Shown here: positions 16,785-24,852 of the stretch, piece by piece
Numbering within the stretch: position 1 is the first letter of the stretch
Layout of the letters: each line of letters opens with the position of its first letter
DNA from: Candidatus Thorarchaeota archaeon
GTDB taxonomy: Archaea > Asgardarchaeota > Thorarchaeia > Thorarchaeales > Thorarchaeaceae
Assembly (NCBI GenBank): GCA_003662765.1
Contig: QMYR01000005.1
Span: 1 to 32,754 of the forward strand
Direction of reading: 5' to 3'
DNA: 32,754 nt
Notes under the pieces: model-generated
What the model was told of the DNA's origin: nothing
Seen by the model: only the letters and a program-made list of their open reading frames with translations
The model's database searches: none
Translations under genes and position numbers: made by a program

Positions 16785-18032
16785 TCACTCAAAGAGATCC
16801 TTTGCAATACGGCTTAGGCGCGGCTCACTGTCAAGAACCTCTCCAATCTGCTTCCTACTTACGGCCAGCCTTATCTTCTTCGTACGACCATATCGCCCCT
16901 TCGAGATGACGGTAGTGTTGATAAGCCCCAACATGTCCAGCTCGGAGATCAGGTCAGAAACCCTGCGCTGTGTCAGAGTGTCCAGAGACAATGCTCGTGC
17001 AACCTCTGTGTAGACATTGAAACACTCACCTGTAAAGATGTCACGCTTGCCCTTCTTGGTGAGTGCATAGACTGCAAAGAGGACCGCCTTTGACTGCATT
17101 GGAAGTGTCTTGATGGCCTCAGAAACACTGTCACGCTCCAAGATCTTCTGTGCTTCTCGTACATGTTCCTGTGTGACCTTATCGTCACCTCGACGTTCTG
17201 CGAGCTCCCCAGCAGTCCTCAAAAGATCAAGGGCTCGACGTGCATCACCATGCTCCTGAGCCGCAAGGGCACCAACGAGGTTTATCACACCCTCATCAGC
17301 GATCACCCCATCGTTGAATGCTAGGGACACTCGTTGCTCAAGAATCCCTTTCAGCTCCACGGCGTTATAGGGTGGAAACACGACCTCTTCCTCACCAAGG
17401 CTGCTGAGTACGCGTGGGTCCAGCATCTCCTTGAACTTGAGGTCGTTGCTGATTCCAATGATGGAAATCCTGCTGTTCTTCAATTCCCCGTTCATCCGTG
17501 TGAGGCCGTACAGGATATCGTTGCCTTGGGTGACATCACGCTTGAGCAGACTGTCCACCTCATCGAGAACCACAACGAGAATGTTCGCCTCCTCGTCAAG
17601 CTTGTTCTTGAGAACACTGCGAATCTCGTCAGTGGGAAGACCAGTGAATGGCACCTCAGAACCATCGGGCATCCGTGCACCTATCTGCTCGCATAGGCTT
17701 CTCAGCACTCGGTAGTTAGTACCTACAATGCGGCAATTCACAAAGGCGCTCAAGGGGGGCCGGACGCTGCTGTCGGTCGCCTTGTCAATCAGTGCCTTGA
17801 GGACGTATTTCGCAACGACCGTCTTTCCTGTCCCAGTCTTCCCGTAGCAGAGGATATTCGATGGCGGGGCACCACGAAGCGCGGGCCCGAGAATGGATGC
17901 GATTCTGCTCATCTGTTCGTCACGGTACGGTAGCTTGTCAGGCACAAAGGTCGGTCTCAACGCGTTTCGGTTGCGGAAGATTGACTGGCCCTGCAGGAAC
18001 TTGTCGAAGAGTTTGTCAAGCGGTTTCTCCAA
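16785..18032 (-). CDS. cdc6: Orc1/Cdc6 replication initiator AAA+ protein
   Basis: Walker A CYGKTGTGKT, Walker B LVVVLDEVDSLL, C-terminal winged helix (TEVARALSLDTLTQRRVSDLISELDMLGLI). The track start is 18158; a TTG at 18032 is proposed because the upstream extension is low-complexity and coincides with ORB-like repeats. Confidence 0.93.
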   Translation of the reverse strand: MEKPLDKLFDKFLQGQSIFRNRNALRPTFVPDKLPYRDEQMSRIASILGPALRGAPPSNILCYGKTGTGKTVVAKYVLKALIDKATDSSVRPPLSAFVNCRIVGTNYRVLRSLCEQIGARMPDGSEVPFTGLPTDEIRSVLKNKLDEEANILVVVLDEVDSLLKRDVTQGNDILYGLTRMNGELKNSRISIIGISNDLKFKEMLDPRVLSSLGEEEVVFPPYNAVELKGILEQRVSLAFNDGVIADEGVINLVGALAAQEHGDARRALDLLRTAGELAERRGDDKVTQEHVREAQKILERDSVSEAIKTLPMQSKAVLFAVYALTKKGKRDIFTGECFNVYTEVARALSLDTLTQRRVSDLISELDMLGLINTTVISKGRYGRTKKIRLAVSRKQIGEVLDSEPRLSRIAKDLFE

Positions 18033-18218
18033 CTCAGCTTCACATCTCCACTGGAAGTCGTCGTTGTTTCCTCTGTATCCACTGGAGCCTGTGGAACCTG
18101 TGGAGATAAAGGCACGTATTACCAAGCAGTCTAGCTGACCAACAGGTGTTATCATCAAAAGTCATATCAACAATACGAGTGGCCACACGCGCCGTGACAT
18201 GGGAGAGGACACACCGCC
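18033..18218. promoter_or_regulatory. candidate replication origin region with ORB-like repeats
   Basis: TCTCCACTGGAAG (18045-18057; reverse complement CTTCCAGTGGAGA), TCCACTGGAG (18078-18087), CCTGTGGA x2 (18088-18095, 18097-18104), directly upstream of cdc6. Confidence 0.55.
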
Positions 18219-18845
18219 ATGAAACTCCGAGATTTGGAGATTGCACTCGAAACGATAGAGAGAAGGTCTGAGAGAGAGGTCACACTGGAGGACTATCCCA
18301 CGCCTGCGACCATTGCAGCAGCGATAATCTACGCCGCGCAGATGGAGCACGGGGACATCATTGACAAGGTCGTGTGCGATCTCGGATGCGGGGACGGAGT
18401 CTTTGCCATTGGTGCAGCCCTGATGGGTGCGCGTCGTGTTATTGGGGTCGATATACAATCCAAAGCCTTAAAGGTCTGCCAACGGAACTCGAAACTGCTC
18501 GGGACAGATGGCACGACAGACTGGGTCCTAGGGGAGGTTCCTTCTCTGGAGTTTAGAGAAACCATAGACACTGTGGTGAGCAATCCTCCCTTTGGGGTCA
18601 AGAAACGCGGAGCCGACCTAGTCTTCCTGAGGAAGGCACTGTCCATAGCCAGAGTGACGTACAGTATCCATCTGGCAGGTGAAAAGAACAGACAATTCCT
18701 GACGAGGAACGTCGAGAAACTCGGAGGAATCGTGACCCAGGTTGAAACGTTCGAGTTCCCGATTCGACGGCTGTTCGAGTTCCATAGAAAAGAGAAACAC
18801 ATGACAAAAGTGAATCTGTATCGAATCGAGATGAAAGAGAGGTGA
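18219..18845 (+). CDS. METTL5-like RNA/DNA adenine methylase
   Basis: 208 aa; DLGCGDGVFAIGAALMGARRVIGVDI, NPPFGVKKRGADLVFLRKAL and YSIHLAGEKN fit the METTL5 family. Confidence 0.88.
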   Translation: MKLRDLEIALETIERRSEREVTLEDYPTPATIAAAIIYAAQMEHGDIIDKVVCDLGCGDGVFAIGAALMGARRVIGVDIQSKALKVCQRNSKLLGTDGTTDWVLGEVPSLEFRETIDTVVSNPPFGVKKRGADLVFLRKALSIARVTYSIHLAGEKNRQFLTRNVEKLGGIVTQVETFEFPIRRLFEFHRKEKHMTKVNLYRIEMKER

Positions 18846-19606
18846 CAGAAGTGGCAGATGTCAAGAGCGGGGACATAGTGGTGCCTGGCGATCAACTGTG
18901 CGTGATTGAAGAGTTCTCTCCCAGTTTCGGCACCTATGAGGAGAATGGAATAGTGTATGCAGCCACCTCGGGCGAGGTTGCGGTAGACGTCAAGAGGCGA
19001 GAGATAAAGGTCGTTGATCCTGATGGCTCGGTACGGCTCGCTCTGCCAATACGGGGAGATGTCCTTCTTGGTGAGGTCATCAATGTGTACGATCAGCGAG
19101 CAGAAGTCAACATTGTCAGACGAAATGGAGTGGACATTCACAATCCCCTTGTGGGTGAGATTCACATTAGCAATGTAACAAGACGTTATGTGAAGTCTAT
19201 GTACGATGTTCTCAAGCCTGGCGACATAGTCCGGGCTAGGGCCCTGAACACACACACGCTACCAGTTCAGTTGAGCCTCGTTGGTCCAGAGTTTGGAGTA
19301 ATCTTTGCAAAATGCGGGAAGTGCGGCAATCCCTTGACAGTAACTACACACAATAACATGATCTGTTTGAAGTGCGAGAACAGAGAAACCCGTGAAACTG
19401 CCAATGATTATGGCCAGCGATTCGGCTTGGAACCGCGGCCTGACCTCGCACCGCGGAGGAGGATGACACGGGGGCCACCGAGAAGGGACAGACCGTCCAG
19501 ACCCGGCACGGGCAGAAGAGCCCCATCAAGACCTAGAGGTGATAGGCACTCACCACGAGGGAGGACATCAGGTCCACGCAGATCATCCATTAAGAGGAGA
19601 AGGTAA
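18842..19606 (+). CDS. csl4: exosome subunit Csl4 with Arg-rich C-terminal tail
   Basis: GDIVVPGDQLCVIEEFSPSFGTYEENGIVYAATSGEV, S1-like domain, zinc ribbon CGKCGNPLTV...MICLKCENRE. GTG start overlapping the upstream stop. Confidence 0.92.
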   Translation: MTEVADVKSGDIVVPGDQLCVIEEFSPSFGTYEENGIVYAATSGEVAVDVKRREIKVVDPDGSVRLALPIRGDVLLGEVINVYDQRAEVNIVRRNGVDIHNPLVGEIHISNVTRRYVKSMYDVLKPGDIVRARALNTHTLPVQLSLVGPEFGVIFAKCGKCGNPLTVTTHNNMICLKCENRETRETANDYGQRFGLEPRPDLAPRRRMTRGPPRRDRPSRPGTGRRAPSRPRGDRHSPRGRTSGPRRSSIKRRR

Positions 19607-19608
19607 TC

Positions 19609-19899
19609 ATGGAACCACGAGTCCTAGAGAGCAGCAGATACGAATTGAAGATTGAGATAGTGGGGGAGGGCCACTCCTTCTGCAACCTACTCCGTAAGAC
19701 CCTCTTAGAGGAGCCAGCGGTGGAGTTTGCGGGGTACAGCATTGACCATCCCCTTTTGGCAAATCCCGTGTTCACGCTCAGGACGAAGCGTCGACAGGCC
19801 AACGTTGTCTTGAGAGAAGCGTTGGAGAAAATGCTTGCACGTACGGAGGAGTTTCGCAAGAAGTTCGTGCAAGCGGTTTCTGACCACGAGGTCAAGTAG
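19609..19899 (+). CDS. rpoL: DNA-directed RNA polymerase subunit L (Rpb11 homolog)
   Basis: 96 aa; GEGHSFCNLLRKTLLEEPAVEFAGYSIDHPLLANPVFTLRT. Confidence 0.93.
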   Translation: MEPRVLESSRYELKIEIVGEGHSFCNLLRKTLLEEPAVEFAGYSIDHPLLANPVFTLRTKRRQANVVLREALEKMLARTEEFRKKFVQAVSDHEVK

Positions 19900-19972
19900 A
19901 CACTCTGGATTCCTGCGGGCGCGTGGTCGTTTGTGGCGGTCGCTGGTACATCATGAAACTGCACGAGAGATT

Positions 19973-20353
19973 ATGAATGACACGGGCCTAGCTCAGATTG
20001 GCGACACGCTTGTGAACCTATGCTATTCTGTGGCAAAGAGCCTAACCATCGGCAAGATGGTTGGGGAGAAGGTCAGGGACAGCGTTCTTGCCAAGGCCAT
20101 TCGATCAAATCCCATCTACGGGCAGATTGGAAGACGAACTGACGCGGGGGCCGCTGGCGATGCCTATGAGGCCATAATGGCATATCTCTGGCTCACGGGG
20201 CAGACAACCATAGAAGAGATCATCACGATTCTGAGGGGCAATCTTGTCATCGATGACAGGACGAGTAGAAAACGAGAAGCAGAGGCTGCGGCCTTGGCAT
20301 TTCAGAAGCTCTTGGAAACCATGGCCTCAAGACTTCCTAAAGAGTCGCAGTGA
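19973..20353 (+). CDS. ribonuclease III-like protein (archaeal small RNase III family)
   Basis: LAQIGDTLVNLCYSVAKSLTIGKMVGEKVRDSVLAKAIR...DAGAAGDAYEAIMAYLWLTGQTTIEE. ATG at 19973; the track start 19835 overlaps rpoL. Confidence 0.75.
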   Translation: MNDTGLAQIGDTLVNLCYSVAKSLTIGKMVGEKVRDSVLAKAIRSNPIYGQIGRRTDAGAAGDAYEAIMAYLWLTGQTTIEEIITILRGNLVIDDRTSRKREAEAAALAFQKLLETMASRLPKESQ

Positions 20354-20432
20354 TGTTCGCCTTATGCTACCGCGACGCAAGCCTTAATTTGAGGATTCAT
20401 CGCCACGAGGGCAACGCGCGAGGTTCTATGTC

Positions 20433-20762
20433 ATGGAGTTCTGCGATAAGTGTGGCGCGATGATGGTCCCAGTAACATCGGAGGATGGGACTCGCGTCCT
20501 GAAATGTCGTAGCTGCGGCCACACGAGAGAGTTGAAGGGCAATCTCAGGGTGTCACACAAGATTAAGAAGTCGCCGCGCGACAAGATTGTGGTCGTAGAG
20601 GATGACTCCATCCCGATGCCTGTCACAAAAGCCACATGTCCAAAATGTGGCAATAACGAGGCATACTATTGGACTGTTCAGACACGGAGAGGAGATGAAG
20701 GGGCCACCGAGTTCTACAGGTGTACTAGGTGCAAGTACACATGGCGCGAATATGGCGGCTGA
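20433..20762 (+). CDS. tfs: transcription factor S (TFS/RPB9/TFIIS-like)
   Basis: Two zinc ribbons, CDKCGAMMVP...LKCRSCGH and CPKCGNNEAYYWTVQTRRGDEGATEFYRCTRCKYTWREY. Confidence 0.95.
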   Translation: MEFCDKCGAMMVPVTSEDGTRVLKCRSCGHTRELKGNLRVSHKIKKSPRDKIVVVEDDSIPMPVTKATCPKCGNNEAYYWTVQTRRGDEGATEFYRCTRCKYTWREYGG

Positions 20763-21198
20763 GGGACCCGTGGACCTTTTTTACCATGTGCGCAATAGTA
20801 CGAGTGAGGTCTTTGCGGAGACGAGGTGGATGAGTGAAAAGTCTTTCAGAGCTAGACGCCCCTCACCACTGGTCACGATTCGTTCATTGAACAGTGATAT
20901 TGAGGGCCCCATTAGGATCATCGGACTGGTCGTCGAGGCACGACCAGGTACGGCCATTGTGCAGGACCTGATGGATGATGTGGACAGTGCTGGATCCATC
21001 CAAGTGATTGTCGAGGGGCAGCTCGAGGTGGAACACAAGTACATCCTAATTGGAGAAGTGACAGAGAAGAAGACGGACCACGGAAAGACTCTGATTCTCA
21101 ATGCTGATATCGCACACGATATCACCGATTTGGACATACGAGAGTTCAAGAGGACACTAGACCTAGAGAGAGAGGTACATTCATATCTAGTCCGGTGA
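20752..21198 (+). CDS. predicted OB-fold nucleic-acid-binding protein
   Basis: 148 aa from the ATG at 20752; GPIRIIGLVVEARPGTAIVQDLMDDVDSAGSIQVIVEG...KYILIGEVTEKKTDHGKTLILNADIAHDI is OB-like. Overlaps the end of tfs. Confidence 0.65.
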   Translation: MAAEGPVDLFYHVRNSTSEVFAETRWMSEKSFRARRPSPLVTIRSLNSDIEGPIRIIGLVVEARPGTAIVQDLMDDVDSAGSIQVIVEGQLEVEHKYILIGEVTEKKTDHGKTLILNADIAHDITDLDIREFKRTLDLEREVHSYLVR

Positions 21199-21362
21199 GG
21201 CATCTGCAACCAGAGGCAATCTATTTTAATTGGGGAACGCGTGATGATGAACCACATCCTCAGTGAGGAGGTCCGGCACAGACTGATACTGTTCGTGATG
21301 CGAATGGGTGATTTTCAACTGGATTCGGCTCATGAGCAATCAACTTGAACGGAGGAGCAGAC

Positions 21363-22118
21363 ATGTTTCACGCGACCCTTGATAGTACCAAGACCTGGAA
21401 ACAGATAGTGGATGCCCTTGCCACTCTTCTGACAGAGGTCAACTTCGTGATATCGGAAACCGGAATCTCGCTATGTCAGCTCGACTCGTCGAAAGCAGCA
21501 ATGATTGACCTCAAGCTCCCAGCGGGGGTATTCCAAGAATACACTTGCAAGGGCGAGCATGTTGTCTGTCTTGGTGTGGACGAGCTGGTCAGGATTAGCA
21601 AGAGAATGGCCGGTGATGACAGACTGGAGTTCAGCCTCGACGAGAAGACGCAAAGATTCGAGATTCGAATGATTGGCCAAGCTGACAGAAAGTTCAGTCT
21701 GATGCTCCTGACACCGCCGGACGAGGAGAGAAAGAGCAAGCCAATGCCATATGATGTTCGTGCGGAGATGTATGCGAACGCGTTCAAGCAGGCAGTCAAG
21801 GACATTGGGGTGGTTTCGGGGCACATCAAGATTCATGCAGACAAAGAGTCCCTGACCTTCACCGGCGAGGGCGGCATTGGTGAGGCCCAGGTCGTTCTCA
21901 AGATAGGCGATGAGTCACCATTGTATGACCTTCAGATGGAGAAACCGGCCACCGCAATGTACTCGCTCAGCTATCTGTCAGAGATCTCAAAGGCGATGTC
22001 AAGCGACAGTCTTGTGCTCCAGTTTGCGACAGACAAGCCGATTCAGATGGAGTTCTCTGTCGCCGAGGGCGGCGCTATCAAGTTCATTCTCGCCCCGCGG
22101 ATTGAGCGGAGGAGATAG
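21363..22118 (+). CDS. pcn: DNA polymerase sliding clamp (PCNA)
   Basis: 251 aa; MFHATLDSTKTWKQIVDALATLLTEVNF...LDSSKAAMIDLKLPAGVFQEY...LAPRIERRR. ATG at 21363. Confidence 0.96.
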   Translation: MFHATLDSTKTWKQIVDALATLLTEVNFVISETGISLCQLDSSKAAMIDLKLPAGVFQEYTCKGEHVVCLGVDELVRISKRMAGDDRLEFSLDEKTQRFEIRMIGQADRKFSLMLLTPPDEERKSKPMPYDVRAEMYANAFKQAVKDIGVVSGHIKIHADKESLTFTGEGGIGEAQVVLKIGDESPLYDLQMEKPATAMYSLSYLSEISKAMSSDSLVLQFATDKPIQMEFSVAEGGAIKFILAPRIERRR

Positions 22119-22234
22119 AAACCGTATTCAGAAGAAGAAAGCAGAGGTGGATGGACCTCACTCCGTCAGTGGGGAGTCCGCAGAGAAGGGGCCCCAGTCC
22201 TCATGTATAGAGTCCATCGGGAGCTGTCACCGTA

Positions 22235-23617
22235 ATGTCCTCAAGAGAACGGGAGAAACGGCAGAAGTTCCTACGCCTCATGTTCCAGCAGTACTACAGA
22301 AACCACGCTGCCGACATCGACACCCCTGACAGACTCCACATGCGAGAGTTCGCCTTGGAAACATGGGAGTACACTTGGCGTTGCACACGCCGGGCCGAAA
22401 CAGATGCCTCGGGTCAGACCGTATATGTGGGTTGTGGGAGAAAGGGAACTGCAATTCAAAGACCATCTGTCTGCCCCGTGTGCAACTCGCCCACAGTTAC
22501 GTCCACAAACTGGTCACGGCATCTTGGCTTCCGGACTGCAAAGGCCATGAGATCTGAGCTTGCAGCACGGGCCCCACATAGCGTCTATCACTCTGCTGCC
22601 TTCTACAACATCCCAGTAGCAAGAGACATGCAGGAGAAACAGTGGCAGGGCGCCGAGCTTGTCTTTGATATCGATGCAGACCACCTAGATGCACCCTGTA
22701 CGCAAGAACACGACAGCTGGGTGTGTGCGAATCCGAATTGCATGAAGACAGGTTGGGGAGAGCCTCCGGAACAGGGGTGCCCTTCGTGCGGTGGACTGGA
22801 GTTTCATAGACGAAAGTGGATCTGTGACAGATGTATGGACGACGCCCGGCGAAACACCCTGCGTGTCTACGATGAGTTCTTAGTGGGCGACTTTGGGATT
22901 GATTCCGACCAGATTGTCATCAATTACAGCGGGCATCGAGGATATCACATCCGTGTCAGGGATCCCCGCGTCTTCAAGCTAGACTCTGCGGCACGCGTCG
23001 AGATAGCCCATGAGATCACGGGTGTCGGTTTCGATGGGAATAGCGTTGTTGGAACCACACTGAACATTCCTCAAGCTCCTGCGCGGAGCCTTGCCGGATG
23101 GGGGGGTCGTGTTGTAGACGCCATCGTGAACTTGATACGGAATATCGACTCGTATGAGGGAGGGCAGCATTGGGTTTCGCGACTGAGAAGAAACAGGGAA
23201 GCTATCATTGCCGGACTGTTGAAGAACCCGCCCGAGTTCTGGAGGGGCGCAGGCATAAGTGTGAAGTCGTGGAGAGAGATAGCCACAGTCGCTGTGGCCA
23301 TGTACGGTGGCAAGATAGATGTGCCTGTGACTCATGATGTTCACAGGGTAATAAGACTCATCGGAAGTATCCATGGCAAGACCGGTTTTGTCGTTGCGAA
23401 ACTCACGAGAGAATCAATTGAGGACTTCGACCCATTTGCAGATGCACTTGCCTTTGGCGCGGATAATCTGCGTGTCAGGGTGCTGGGTGGTCTATTGGAG
23501 GTGCCAAGGTTTCGGATTGGTGATGAGTTATATGGGCCCTACGGCGACGAGGTCGTTGACCTTCCTATGAGTGCTGCCATGTTCCTGTTATGCAAGGGGG
23601 TTGCAGTTCTTGGCTGA
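22235..23617 (+). CDS. priS: DNA primase small subunit PriS
   Basis: ELVFDIDADHLDAPC (catalytic D-x-D), zinc knuckle WICDRCMDDAR, YSGHRGYHIRVRD, HDVHRVIRLIGSIHGKTGF. Confidence 0.95.
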   Translation: MSSREREKRQKFLRLMFQQYYRNHAADIDTPDRLHMREFALETWEYTWRCTRRAETDASGQTVYVGCGRKGTAIQRPSVCPVCNSPTVTSTNWSRHLGFRTAKAMRSELAARAPHSVYHSAAFYNIPVARDMQEKQWQGAELVFDIDADHLDAPCTQEHDSWVCANPNCMKTGWGEPPEQGCPSCGGLEFHRRKWICDRCMDDARRNTLRVYDEFLVGDFGIDSDQIVINYSGHRGYHIRVRDPRVFKLDSAARVEIAHEITGVGFDGNSVVGTTLNIPQAPARSLAGWGGRVVDAIVNLIRNIDSYEGGQHWVSRLRRNREAIIAGLLKNPPEFWRGAGISVKSWREIATVAVAMYGGKIDVPVTHDVHRVIRLIGSIHGKTGFVVAKLTRESIEDFDPFADALAFGADNLRVRVLGGLLEVPRFRIGDELYGPYGDEVVDLPMSAAMFLLCKGVAVLG

Positions 23618-24224
23618 ACTGAACTATGACAACATACGACGCATCTGGGAGAAGGAAATCAACTCGGAAGAACTTCAAGACCTAGATGATCTGACTATAG
23701 GGAAAATGGCAGAATATCTGTCGCACGTGAGGCTTGCTCTCACAGAAGTGCCAGCTGACAACAACCTGCAAGTAGAGATTTACACACGAGAGATTGAGAA
23801 TCTCGAGTACATGTTGACGGACCTCCTCAAGATTAGAATGAGAAAGATACTGGAAGCCGCACTTGCACAACAATCCCCTGCTGGGGTGATGACCATTGCA
23901 GAGGAGGAGTTTTACAATAGGGTTTCACGTGGAGTCAGTGCTCACGCCTCCTTCTTGGAATCCGTCCTCACCGGCAGCGTGTCCGTTGACACAGAGGTGG
24001 AGAGAACGACCGGTGGCGTAGCGGCCACAGATAATGGTGGTATGGAGTATGTGACCGTGATGTTCACACGGCCTATTGATACACCATTCATAGGACTGGA
24101 TGAGAAGACATATGGACCATTCGAGAGGGAAGATGTGGCTACAATCCCAGTTGCAAATGCGCAGGTGTGGCTACGTGATGGCACGGTCGTCAGGGTGGTC
24201 GCACAAGATGTGGAGCGCGATTAG
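23610..24224 (+). CDS. GINS complex subunit (Gins51/Sld5-like)
   Basis: N-terminal helical A domain (LNYDNIRRIWEKEINSEELQDLDDLTIGKMAEYL...TREIENLEYMLTDLLKIRMRKIL), C-terminal B domain. TTG at 23610 overlaps the priS stop. Confidence 0.83.
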   Translation: MAELNYDNIRRIWEKEINSEELQDLDDLTIGKMAEYLSHVRLALTEVPADNNLQVEIYTREIENLEYMLTDLLKIRMRKILEAALAQQSPAGVMTIAEEEFYNRVSRGVSAHASFLESVLTGSVSVDTEVERTTGGVAATDNGGMEYVTVMFTRPIDTPFIGLDEKTYGPFEREDVATIPVANAQVWLRDGTVVRVVAQDVERD

Positions 24225-24226
24225 AT

Positions 24227-24511
24227 ATGGAAACAGAGGACATTCTCCACCGTCTTCAAGACATACTGGATGCTGTTGAACAGAAACATGGAGAATGCGC
24301 CGAAGGATTCGAGCGATTTCAGGTGGCCCTCACCGAGGTCCTTCGTCTGTTGTCCACTGGAGAAGACACATTAAGGGAGCTTCACGGTAGTCCTGATGCT
24401 GTCAAGGGGTACATCCTGCGGGCACTCTCGTTGCTTCGTAGCCAGACAGACCAGATGTGGCAAGACATTGCAACAAGCATTGCCGCACTGTCTGAGGACC
24501 TTCGAAAATGA
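24227..24511 (+). CDS. small helical/coiled-coil hypothetical protein
   Basis: 94 aa, 2 nt after the GINS stop, strongly helical composition. Confidence 0.65.
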   Translation: METEDILHRLQDILDAVEQKHGECAEGFERFQVALTEVLRLLSTGEDTLRELHGSPDAVKGYILRALSLLRSQTDQMWQDIATSIAALSEDLRK

Positions 24512-24539
24512 TAAGAGCGTCGTGCAGGAGTGGAAACGC

Positions 24540-24740
24540 ATGAGAATGCAGCGACGGCTCATAATTGTAATCGCATGGATTGTCTGTGTGTGTCTTGCTC
24601 TATGGGGCGCCTTCAGGTACCCGCTGAACACACTTGAACCCGTGTATGTCGTGATGTACGAAACGGTTGTCATAGGCTGGATGTCGCTGCTAATGTCACT
24701 CGTCTACAAGAAGGGACTCCCAAGTCAATCAGAGAAATGA
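24540..24740 (+). CDS. small two-TM membrane protein
   Basis: MRMQRRLIIVIAWIVCVCLALWGAFRYPLNTLEPVYVVMYETVVIGWMSLLMSLVYKKG. Only the 3' part of the 24396 track ORF looks coding. Confidence 0.6.
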   Translation: MRMQRRLIIVIAWIVCVCLALWGAFRYPLNTLEPVYVVMYETVVIGWMSLLMSLVYKKGLPSQSEK

Positions 24741-24794
24741 ACAGGGCCTCTCAGAGCGAGCGAGAGGCGTTGTCGGCCGCCTGTTTTTCTGAAG

Positions 24795-24806
24795 CTTTTA
24801 ATACTG
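24795..24806 (+). promoter_or_regulatory. TATA box of the hdr operon
   Basis: AGCTTTTAATACT about 50 nt upstream of hdrC. Confidence 0.5.
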
Positions 24807-24852
24807 GCACGAATGTTGCAGTTCCGCCTAGCCAGACGGCGTCCGCAAAGGT

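Noticed and set aside
18329-19255. 308-aa minus-strand ORF overlapping the METTL5-like and Csl4 genes
   Set aside because: Antisense to two well-supported genes; no recognisable motifs.
20602-20751. N-terminal extension of the OB-like ORF in the track
   Set aside because: Overlaps the tfs zinc-ribbon coding region in another frame; the ATG at 20752 is the better start.
21910-22329. 139-aa ORF overlapping the 3' end of pcn and the 5' end of priS
   Set aside because: Out-of-frame with two conserved genes; low-complexity Ser/Arg-rich translation.
24352-24361. TCCACTGGAG resembling the ORB core
   Set aside because: Single isolated copy inside a coding sequence, not clustered; probably chance.
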